From Ooceraea biroi (Eukaryota > Arthropoda > Insecta > Hymenoptera > Formicidae), in contig NC_039514.1 in assembly GCF_003672135.1 (NCBI RefSeq), positions 10,715,787-10,779,786 on the forward strand: 64,000 nt of DNA. Direction: 5' to 3'. Below the pieces are notes generated by a model, which was not told where the DNA came from, searched no databases, and was given only the letters and a program-made list of their open reading frames with translations. Shown piece after piece: positions 23,790 through 34,358 of the stretch (position 1 is the first letter of the stretch; the number at the start of each line of letters is the position of its first letter). A program made the translations under genes and the position numbers.

Positions 23790-25446
23790 CACTCCGAATC
23801 TCGTTGATCGTCGATCGTTACGCGAGCACGTACTCGTCAGGAGTGAAATTTCATTCAGCTACTGCTACTAGCGGCTCTAGACTTGGCGTGACGTCACGAA
23901 CGCATGGCACGTACCTCCACGAGCAATTTTACAATTGACCCGTATGCGCCGACAAACGATGCACGTTACCAATGGACGCGCTCGGTGACAACTTTGCGCG
24001 AGAGTCGTGGCAGGTTACAAAACGTACGTCGCGTTGCCGTTGCGCGTGTGCATCACCACCACTACCAGTCAGACGCTGCCAGCGTCACGCTGTGCCAGCG
24101 CGATATTTATAATACTGTTATCGCGCTCTCTCTCTCTCTCTCCCTCTTCCTCAGTTTCTCATTCGCACTCTGTTGCGCTCTCTTTTCTCTTGCTCTCTCG
24201 GTCTATCTCTCTTCTCCGATTTTACTGGTAGTACGCGTACGCGAAATAAGAAAGTTGTCCAGTAACGCAGTCTGCACTTCCTTCTCACTTTCTCTTTTTA
24301 CTCTGTTCTCCTCGCGCACACACAAGGAAAAAGTAAAACTTCACGTGATCCCATCGAGCGTGCTAGTCGCAAATAAAAACTCTATTTAATTCAAACGATA
24401 TTATCCGAATTTACAACTGAAGAGTTTTCCTTGATCTGTCATTAAATCGTGATACTACTCGGAAATAAAAGCTTTGTCTGAGCCGCCTTTAAGCTACTGG
24501 AAATAAGAAATTATGCCTGATTTATCGTCGATCGCGCCGGACTATTTCTCATTTTTTGATCTAAAGCGTCCAAGCTGTAAAGATTCCACTGACCAGTAGA
24601 TGTAGAAGTTGTGAATGCCTACAGAATGGCAACCCGTCCTGCGTCCATCTGAAAGACAAGCGCCTGTAGAATAGCAACCATTTGATTCTTATCTTTGCGT
24701 ATTGGGTTGCCACTTTACAGGCGCGCAAACTTTAAACAAACTAAGCATTTTCTTTACTTTTGGAGGCTTTTATTTCTGTGGAAGAGCGTTTAACGAATGC
24801 TCAGAGTTGAAAAGGAAACACTCAATTATCGTCAGTGAATTCGTAACGTTCGAATCATTAATATTTTTCGATAATACAATTACGCATAATCTATATCAAA
24901 ATTATGAGCTTGCACAGGGACGAACACTCTTCTCTTCCTTCCTATGCTAATTATTAAAGCTTTAATTCTGAATGTAATTTAACATAACATCTGATGCTTT
25001 TGTGACAGGTGTATATATTTGAATCATCGTTCGAATCTCCGAACTTTGTTTTCGTTCTACAACATTCGATCGCAATTAATTGAAAAATACCTTGAAATTA
25101 TACAAATCTGAAATCGCAATATCAGTAACGCTCGATATCTCGCAATTGACACATACGCTAATCCGAGAATTAAAGTACAATATAAATGGCAACGCGTGTA
25201 CAACTAAATTATGCACACATAGAAAATTTTACGTGATTAAAACGATGCGATGTGATAACTCGAAAATACAACCTCAGTCGAATATGAAGACATTTGTCTG
25301 TTTTTTTTCCTCTCGCTCATTTTCCCTTGATGTTTGCGTCGCGAATACGCAAAGAGGTTTAGAAACGTTAGAAGAAAAAAAATCAAGAAAATCAAGAACG
25401 AGCCAATAAATTGAAAGTGTATAAGCACAGAACGACACTGATTAGA
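23790..25446. other. Intergenic region with CT-rich tract and small repeats
   Basis: It holds the upstream region of the ferredoxin gene, a pyrimidine-rich tract (about 24124-24310), and three copies of a 19-bp motif at 24617-24722. Its right end is the 3' flank of the Pep-like gene. Open frames here are low-complexity or AT-rich, and none has a recognisable domain. Confidence 0.6.
24617..24722. repeat. Cluster of three related 19-bp motifs, one inverted
   Basis: GCCTACAGAATGGCAACCC (24617-24635), GCCTGTAGAATAGCAACC (24662-24679) and, inverted, GGGTTGCCACTTTACAGGC (24704-24722). The first and third form a 107-bp terminal-inverted-repeat arrangement like a tiny MITE. A further relative lies at 60960-60982. 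Confidence 0.7.
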
Positions 25447-28400
25447 TTAGATATCTGCTGCTTTCTCAAGCTTGACTTTTACTTCTTTAAGCTTATTGTT
25501 ACTATTCCCGCCTTTATCCTCCACGATTTCGTTCTTATCGGTTTCCTTCTCTTTCCCAGACTGCTGTTTCTTGTCCGAATTGCGGAAACGATCGTAACGC
25601 GAATCCTCGTCATCGCTCGACTTTGACGCCGCTGCTTCGTTCTCTCTCAGGATATCGCCCAGGTCCTTGTCGACGTCATCCCAGGTCATTTTATCGTCAC
25701 CGTGGTAGTCGTTGTCATCGTCCTCGTCGCCCTGATTATCCTTGCCGTCCTTTGTTAGACTCTTCTCAGACTCCAAGTTCGATTTCTCCTCCTCGAGTTT
25801 GATGTACTCCGCGTCAGAGGCGCCGTTATTATCATTCGTCACTGTCGTTGACGCAGTATTCGTCGATACTTGCGCTTCGACATTCATGGGAGAACTCTTT
25901 GCGGTCTCCGACGTGTTGACCGCGGTCGAATTGGTGGAATTCATGTTCGCTGATGACGACGATTGCAAGTGTATCCTCTCCGCTTGGCGTCTGAGTGCCT
26001 TGTCGTCGTTGTCACGCACGTATCTGCACACAGAAATACATACATGCACGATTGTTAGTCTGCTAAACTACTACGACTTAGTTATGTCGTCGTGTTGCAT
26101 ACCGTTTCAGATGACTGCGAGTGGAGCAATGCAGGGCGACCGCCCTCTCCATATTCTCGCTACGCGACAGATAAACCTTGCACAGCTCGCAATATTGTAC
26201 CTCGACGCGTTTTATATACTCCGCTCCGACTTTTATCATCTGCTTGCTCTTCGCTTTCTTTTCCGTTTCGTTCGGACTCTCGCCATCGGTCTTTTCTTTC
26301 TTCTTATCGTTCGACTCTTCATCTTCTGTAAATTAGAATGTTAACGCAATATAAAATACGGTCTGGTAAACACGTTTACAAACGTGAAGAACGTTATATC
26401 GATAATTCCAAGATATTTAATCTTCTTAATGTTTTAATCTCACGTACCATCTACGTCGCCCACAGAATCCAGAGTCATGAAATTATCGAGATTAACTTCC
26501 TTGTCGTCTTCTTCGGGGGCACTCGAGTCCGCTTCTGCCTCGCCGCTGCCATTCGCATTCATTCTTTCTCGCATTACACTCTTCCTCTGATTAAAATAAA
26601 AGCGAAATACACGTTATGCTAGCAGCACATCGCATTGTACTAAATTAAATAAACGAAATTAATACAAAGATTAACCCCTTGCCATATGATTTAGTTTGAC
26701 ACCGCGCGGGCCGTAGTGAGGGACAAAGTCGCTTGCGAACTGAGCGATAGGGATTACAAGCCAAACATGTTCATGTCGAGTCTGATTCACGATTTTCACG
26801 TTTAGCCATGAGCTTTGTCAATTCCGTCTCACTCGTCATCATACGGCATACATAGGGGTTAAATAAAATCACTAAGAATTACCTTAATATGTTCCAAGGA
26901 ACACATATGAGTCTCAAAGAACATTGGTGAGCGGAATTGGATACGGCAGACGCGACAGAAGGGCGTGAGGAATCGCTTGATTTGCTTGTGCGACTCGGAC
27001 AACTGGTGAGCGGCCTTCAGCGAACGGTAATTCAGTTTGCAAATGGCACAGAACATGGTGCGAGATGGTAGCGTGCCACGTGCGGCATCGCGAGCCTCGA
27101 TGCGCCTCTGTTCCTGCCGTTGTACGACTCTCATGCGCGTGATGGTTGCCTTATGCCGCGACGCGATACGCTTCATTGCCGCGCTGTGACGCCCGGAGAA
27201 CAGATGAAGCGAGTACTCCTTGAACGTCACGCTGTGATGGGCACAGTGCGGGCATCTTAATTTGATAAATTTCCGGCCGTCGCGCCTGCTCGGTAACTCC
27301 TCGGAGTCCGCATTTCGATCGTGCTCCGCTTTCTCATCCTCGCGTCGTTCCTCGTCGTCGCCCTCCTCGTCTTCCTACGAAGTCGACGAAACAAAGCGGA
27401 TCAGAGAAACAGTAATAACAACGCGAATAATATCGTTGAGTATTGATATTGACGTTGAAATTACCTCTCGCTTCTGTTCATCGTCTTCCTCCTTGATGTC
27501 ATCATCCTTTTCTTCCTCGTCCTCGCTATGCTGCCTTTCTCTATCTTGTTTTTCCTTCTTACGCTTATCCTCCTTTTTCTTTTTCTCTTCCTCTTCCTCT
27601 ATTTCCTCCTCCTCATCATCGCGATCGTGTGGCTGCGTAAAATCGGATTGTAAAACTTGTGGAAATACTCGAGAGTGAAAAGGAAATTAGTTATGTATTG
27701 GATGTAAAAAAATCAAGTATCATGGATATACCTTTTCTTCTTCGTCCCAATTACTCTTGTTATCATCCTCCTCATCTTCGTCGTCGGAAAACTCGGCGTT
27801 TATGGCTTTGGCCATTTCTCTATCCTTGTCCTTCACGCTGGTTCCTGATCCCGAGTCCTTTTTACTTCCGGGTAGCCTAGTAGTACTAATGACAACAGCA
27901 ATTTGGTTTTGACTTATATTATTTTCCTTCATTCCATTTCTGGGTTCCTCTGCCTTTCGTTCATGTATCATCGAGCAAAATTTGCTGATAGATGATACGC
28001 AGCAAACATCGCGATAATCGATCGAGTATTTAGTCTTATGTCCCAAGAGTCTATTATCGGTTTACGCCCCAAAATATGAAATGCGTTTCACAGCGTACGT
28101 TAAAAGTATTTACTATTGGTATTTTCTGTATATATATATATATTTTTTTTTGGTTACTTTTTGCATCGCGTCCTGATTTCTTCGGTCGTGCCGAAAATAA
28201 TTACGTGAATAGTACAGTCGTGCTGCTACGTGTAGGAACTTTAAAGAGAAAGATCTTACGATGAATAAAGTATAATTACTTTTATATAGTTCTCGTATCG
28301 AAAATTATTAATATCGTTTTTCTGATGATACATAGACATACACATTTATATATAAACACATATTATTGCGTTTACACGTATCATCATCGATTCTTTCTCT

Positions 28401-31400
28401 ATTAGAACCCTGCAAAAAGCTCTCTCTCAGAATGCTCGTCTCGTGTGATCGCTTTCGTCGAATTTTTATTCGGTTTTTCTATTCGATTTGGTCTACTTAT
28501 ACGCTCTATTCGGTATTTGTACTTTTACGTATTCGTTCATTCGTTTTTTTTTTTTCGTTTACTTTGGATCATTCTATCGTCTTGTCTTGCGACAGCCTCA
28601 GGTCGTCGAGACCAGGAGCCGGATTTTACCGGCGGACTGTGCGAACCGGCATCAAGGGAGAACAAGTAAGCAGGCTACGAGGATAGTATTTTGCGGTACG
28701 GTTTTGTTGTAAGTGTATTGTATTAATAAATTACCTCCTGCGCAGTTTCGTAGTGGTCATGCGCATACGCTGGATGTAGTCGCGCGAGCGTGTGCCCAGC
28801 AGCTTTCGACGATAGTCGAGCGAGTGCAACGTGCGCTTGCGAGCGATGATGCCATCCGAACGAGAGCTCACGCGGTGAAACGCGCCCCCTCTACCGCTGC
28901 TGCCCCGGGTCGAGATCCGACCTCTATAATTCGAGCTCTGATGCGAGATTCTGCCTCGGCTCGACGTGTATCTCTGTGTCGGGGGCGGTGCCATCTCGCT
29001 AATCCGAGGGGGCGGTGGAGGTGCGTAACTCCGCGAGGCAGAATGACGGTCCTCTGAACGGTGATACGATGATGCACGCTCGCTCTGTCTCTTGTCCTCG
29101 TACACAGCGGACGACGAAGATCCCTTATTGTCGTCGTAGGGCGCCGATGCTGATGAACCACCGTACGACGAGTACCTCTGTGAGCCGCTACCGCTACCTC
29201 CACCCTGCCAAATCAAATTCCAATTGTGCGCCTTCCATGTATTCCTTTCTTTTTTTTTGTCATTTCGTTTCCTGCCCCCTTTCTCTTACACTTTATTCTA
29301 CGTACATGTACATGTGTACAGTATTACGTACATAGGATAATGTACACGTATACGTGTATCACACATACAGATCCTTTCCTTTCTTACTCCCTTTCCTACC
29401 ACTTATTATCCTTGGTGGATCTTTCTACGCACGTATACGTTTAACTCTTAACTGCTACTGGTCCAACTGGACGAATCTGACTGACTGGACTAACCGACTG
29501 ATTATTGATCAATGATGGATTGACTGATCGATTGATCGAATGTGATCGAATGATCGATCAATTGACTAACTAACTGACTAAACTGCTCGACTGAAAAATT
29601 GATTGATCAATTAATAGCACAATTGTCGGCGTTAATGAACTGTTTCGATTTGTTGTTAATCCACTTTTGCATCCCACCATTCATATGCATCTGGTGCTAG
29701 TCTTAAATAAATTGTCCAGCATCGTCACAGTAGTCGTCAGTAGTTATGCGCGATTAATAACCATCTAAATGTACATTCCCTAAGTATGAAGAATCCCTAA
29801 AATGCCTCCTCGTAGTCTCATTTCGACTTCGCGCAATCGTTAGTCTGCGGAAAAACTGTACTCGTCATCAATCTCATTCACGCAATACTTTCTTGGCAGT
29901 AGCGCTCGAGTCCCATGAGCTAACGAACTCTATCTCGCCACTCAATGGTGCACATACACATGACAATGCGTCTCGATAGACCTTTCCAAACTTAGTCGAA
30001 TTGGTATTTGATTTTCTATTTAGGTGCGAATGTAATCGTATATATCGTTACGTGCGAAAAACTCCTCTGCCGATGCATTAATGCTCTTTCGTGTACGTTT
30101 TCGCACGTACACGAAGCCGATAATCGAACAAAAGTATATAACGAAGCAGGTCGTTACGTAATCGCTATGTAATCGTTCGTAAATATTCAGTGTTCAGTTT
30201 TGCAGTTTGTCCAGTTTTCGTTCGTATTCCCCCGCATGCATTATGCTTTCCCAAGTATTTTCCATCATCACGTAGGAATATGTAGCCTACGTGAGATTAC
30301 GTTAATTTCTCCTCTAATTCTCTCTGTTCCCGCTATTAACGCCGAGTCAACAAACGACGTACGTGTCTTAATGCGATTGGAAAGGTCTACGAATGTACAT
30401 GGATATTACTCGAAACTCGTGCTCTCGTATAAATTAGCTTTCGACATAATTTAAATAACTGTTTGATCCTCATCATAGTAGTAGATGTTATTTCCTGAAA
30501 ACTCCATCTCGACTCCACCTCATAATTCCTCTACAATTTCTCAATAATCTCGTTCTTACTGCACAGTAAGATGGCTTAATTGGCGCCTATTGCTCTATAA
30601 CGAGGGACAATACGTGTGATCTGACTCGCACATACACGTATTGTTCGATCTCCGTCAATTTTTCGAACAGTTCTCAAACTTTAGGTAGGCAATATTCTAA
30701 GTACCATTTAGGTATACTTTTCATCGTTTAATTATATGACGTTTTCGCAGCGTTCCGCCGTAGTAGCGTCCCAACGCAAAAAGAACGAGTTCGAGAAGCC
30801 GTTGGTTCGCGTCGCTTGAAAGGAAAGTATGACAACTTATGAATGCTTTGCCTATAAAATACGCCAATCTTGTTTTATACATACGAGTGTCCTGAAATTA
30901 CTTGCTACTCATTTTGTGTGCTCAAATCTGAATCTTTAATCGTCAAGCGAAAACTTTCAGGACCATCGTGCTTTCAATTAACGCTATACGCAAGATAGAA
31001 ACAATGACACTTAAAAATTTCCCGTTAAAAAGAGATTATGAAAATATCGTGACCGTATTGCAAGATTGTTGTTCATTAGTGCTGTATTATCGTCTATGCT
31101 TGAATAATAATCTTATTATGAAATAGAGAAATGGGCAGATGAGGCGAAGAGAAAGAGAGGAGAGCACCATACCTGATAAGAGTCGCTCCTTATTCTCTTG
31201 CGCGCGGAATCGCTGGAGGAACGATGATCATCCCTAGCAGAATACTCCTGCGGAAAATACTGTATTTTTAATTACCATACACAGTTCAAACAATTGTGTT
31301 TTTTTCATTCTGGATACTCACACGTGGTCGTTTGTAGCTATTCGAATGTTCACCACGACCACCTCTGCTCGAGTATCTTTCTGATCCTCCTGTCGAGAGA

Positions 31401-32112
31401 CATTGTATATTAATATACATCACAGAGATCATGCGGTGTACTTGAATATTATTCAAGTACACCGCATGATCTCTGTGATGTGTCAAACTTGTACTGATCA
31501 ATTATTTTAACAAAACTCTGCATAATGTTGATTGTTACCTGAGTTATATTTCGATCTAGAGTCGTAGCTCGTTGTGGAATATTTAAATCTGCCACCCCTA
31601 GAAGAAGAATAACCACCTCTACCAGACATGGTTCCACCAGCTGAGCCACCACTCCATTCATTCCCTCCACCGCCACCTCGTCCTCTATAAGAACCTCCAC
31701 GGGAAACAAATCCACGACCACGAGAACTCATGGTGGAACTACAAGAAAAATTAGACCAGGACTGTTAGCTTATATTGCACATTTTCTGTCTTTCTTCTAT
31801 ATTTCAACATATCTTATCTGAAAAGTGCATCTATGATCACTTGGTGATTAATTATGATACAGAGAAGTAGCATTATTCAAAAGCACACTATATTATAATA
31901 AATTATTATTTTTATTATAATAAATTATAATATAGTGTGCAATAAATTATGTAAGAGCCACTCAAAGTACGTACACATGTATGTACATACGTATAAGATT
32001 TAATCAGAACGATCGTCTCGTACAAATCTGGCAGACCGAACGCAAAACCCTGCCACATGTAATAAACAGTGTATAACATTACCAACCTGTATTTATTGTA
32101 ACCATAGCTCAT
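25447..32112 (-). CDS. Pep: Matrin-type zinc-finger protein, like Zinc finger protein on ecdysone puffs
   Basis: Eleven exons join in frame: 32087-32112, 31539-31738, 31322-31389, 31173-31247, 28735-29204, 27732-27876, 27465-27632, 26883-27374, 26448-26586, 26103-26325 and 25447-26023, giving about 860 residues. The N-terminus is a Gly/Arg/Ser-rich RGG-type region. The middle has a strongly acidic Glu/Asp/Lys stretch. Four fingers of the C-x2-C...H-x5-H type follow: CPHC...HLFSGRH, CAIC...HQLSESH, CRVC...HMCSLEH and CELC...HCSTRSH. The C-terminus is acidic and ends KLEKAADI. RGG tracts plus widely spaced matrin/AKAP95-like fingers and an acidic tail fit Drosophila Pep, an hnRNP-associated protein that binds single-stranded DNA and RNA on active puffs. 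A related nuclear zinc-finger protein cannot be excluded. The first coding exon has only eight codons and a half. The first two introns carry long hairpins. Intron 4 is 2 kb. Confidence 0.82.
29476..29610. repeat. Degenerate GATT/GACT/GATC tetranucleotide tract
   Basis: Within intron 4 of the Pep-like gene, GACT, GATT, GATC and ACTA units alternate irregularly for about 135 bases. It looks like an old, decayed microsatellite. Confidence 0.7.
31417..31481 (-). repeat. Perfect 31-bp inverted repeat with 3-nt spacer in a Pep intron
   Basis: The left arm (31417-31447, starting ACATCACAGAGATC) and right arm (31451-31481) are exact reverse complements with ATT between them. The palindrome takes up 65 of the 149 bases of intron 2 (31390-31538), ending 27 bases before the acceptor as transcribed. 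Transcribed RNA would fold into an uninterrupted 31-bp stem. Confidence 0.95.
31883..31940 (-). repeat. Near-perfect AT-rich hairpin in intron 1 of the Pep-like gene
   Basis: The outer 17 bases (GCACACTATATTATAAT and its complement) pair perfectly. The full 27-bp arms match at 24 positions with a 4-nt loop. It is a second long hairpin in the neighbouring intron (31739-32086). Confidence 0.9.
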
Positions 32113-34358
32113 GGTTGCAAGCTATCGTTCAGCAAGACAGAGAGAGAAAGAGAAAGGCTGTTGGATATAGTATCAACGGTCTACGAACAGAATAAACACC
32201 TCTTTATACAACGTACGTCGCACGGATAGCATCAATGGGGAATGGCACATCGATGGCACAAAATTCGCCGCGAGTACAAGCCCGTGTTCAGGTTAGCACC
32301 ATCAGCGTGCTTCAAATCGTGCAGGTAACTCTACGCAAAATTCGCGAACTTTTGCAGAACGGGAAAATTTTGCGGAATCACTTCCTCGTAGCAGAAAGGT
32401 AAAATTTGAATAAACAAATGTGGAAGATAGCAATGCAGAATTGTTTAACGCGGAGCAACGTATCGGACGTGACGCACACGGCGATAATGATCGCATCGAA
32501 TAGTCAAAGAGCATCGTTCAAGGCATCCCTGCGTGGCCATCACGAGATATTTCAGGACACAGGCGACTCGCTGTGAATTAAGAGCTACGAGCCGATAGGA
32601 AGATCGATAAATTAATATCCGTGCGACGGGAAATAATGGCTGCGTATCCCTCGATATGCCGCTTACACGAGTACGACGTAGAAAAACTCACCTCGTCGAG
32701 GCCCGGAGACTGCAGCTTCCACTCCCTTCGCGATGACGAAAAATAAGATCTAAAAAATAAGATCACGCGGCTGATATTCGCCTCACTCGACACTGGAGCA
32801 CCGGCGTAGATACACACGGGACTCGTACGTGAGGTGACGCGCTTAACCGAGGCAAGTAAAATGTCGGCACACGGCTTCGAAAGTAGACTAGCGTCTCAGT
32901 GGCGTGCCAGCGCTGCTTCTGGTTCTCTGTTCACAGATGGCAGCTACTAACTTCAACCAGCGCCTGGTAACCAATAGAATTCGTTCCTTACAGGTGAGCG
33001 CATTTGGCTCCAGAAAGTTACTAGAGAAACGGTTTTCTGATTGGATGTCACGCTCGAAGATTTTCCTGACCAACCCGAAGCGTCATTCAGCGGACTCTAG
33101 TAACGTTGTTCAACTGTTGAACGACGCTAATTATCTAGAGCAACATAAACTTTTTGACGAATCATTTGACTTGAATTTAAAAACAATAAACCTAATTTGC
33201 GGAGAATTTAAATTAGTTTTGAATAGTTTGAATGAAACACGGGATAATTAAATCTAGCAATAATGAAGCGCACTTTGCATTTCCGTTTACTTGCAACTGC
33301 ATTGATTATTATTAGTCTTTATATAATAATTATTTCTTGAACAACAGGATAATAGGACAATTAAATGTAATAAATTTGCATAAATCTTAAAACATATTGT
33401 ATTATACATCGAACAAACCGAGCACGTGTTGATGCATTATGAGCTTACATTGCCATGTATGCTGACAATAATCACTAGTCTTTTCGTACATACTGTTTCT
33501 CTCTTTCGTCTCTAGTTTGTCGAGCAGATCCTCGATAAATCAAAAGTCAGTAAAGAATAATCGCGCGCGTAATTGGTACTTAATTGATGGAAGTTAATTT
33601 TCTTTCAGAGGGTTTTTAATAGTAATAACGAGATAACATACAAAACATTTAAATCTAATATACTTTCCTGCTTACCGCAAATGTTTCCTATGTACACGCG
33701 TACTTGTATCACGTACATACAAGTCTCCTAAACCTGTTTCTCTTTATCTTTGTTTCTCTTATATTAAAGAAATCTTGATAATGGGAACGAAATATACTAC
33801 CTATGCCATATATGTTATATCTACAAGAGAGAGAAGCGAAAGGAAAGAAGATAGATTGAAACAAACGTCCACACGAGATATCGTACGAATTCTCGTTACG
33901 AAAGTTAATACACTGCAGTTAAAGGCAAGTAATAAGCACGCCAATAACGCCTTAGTTGCGATTACAATCCTCAAATCTTTAACGATACAAGCGAACTATG
34001 TACATCGATCGGGTGAGGAACACTCGTCTCCCCGATCGGCCCCCGATTAATTATTGGCAATAGCTCTTAAAGGTGGATAAGTGTATTGCTTGTCGGCATA
34101 GTTAAGTAGTCTCCCAGAATATTTTATACGCTTTTTACATGTGCGTTCATACGCATGCACATACACTTTATAATTAAATAATATTGAGCATCCGTTCATT
34201 TCCGTGTCGAAGAAATCGTCACAAACCTGATTTTTAATTTGCCTCGTCTATGTCGTCCTAATGATACTGTAGTATAATCTGTCTGCTCTAAAGCAACCGA
34301 CACAAGTTACGTAAGGTACGCGCACACGCGCAAATCTTCACGTCACGAAGATCTTCTT
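32113..34358. other. Divergent upstream region of Pep and ZYG11 3' flank
   Basis: It contains the promoter and 5' UTR of the Pep-like gene, a candidate small plus-strand ORF (32937-33251), and about 1.1 kb of AT-rich DNA (33252-34358) that includes the 3' UTR of ZYG11. The frame at 33775-34050 has no motifs and is probably chance. Confidence 0.55.
32937..33251 (+). CDS. Candidate small protein of 104 residues, unrecognised
   Basis: An ATG frame of 105 codons begins MAATNFNQRLVTNR and ends LNETRDN before TAA. It is basic at the N-terminus and has no signal peptide, membrane segment or known motif. The ATG directly follows TTCTCTGTTCACAG, a good splice-acceptor sequence. After 57 bases the frame crosses CAG|GTGAGC, a strong donor, so the first 19 codons could instead be an exon of a spliced transcript. 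It lies about 0.8 kb upstream of the Pep-like gene and points away from it, consistent with a bidirectional promoter product. A non-coding divergent transcript or chance ORF is as likely as a real protein. Confidence 0.25.
   Translation: MAATNFNQRLVTNRIRSLQVSAFGSRKLLEKRFSDWMSRSKIFLTNPKRHSADSSNVVQLLNDANYLEQHKLFDESFDLNLKTINLICGEFKLVLNSLNETRDN

Noticed and set aside
24007..24389. Leu/Ser-rich frames resembling membrane segments
   Set aside because: They are translations of a CT-rich microsatellite. Several frames are open at once.
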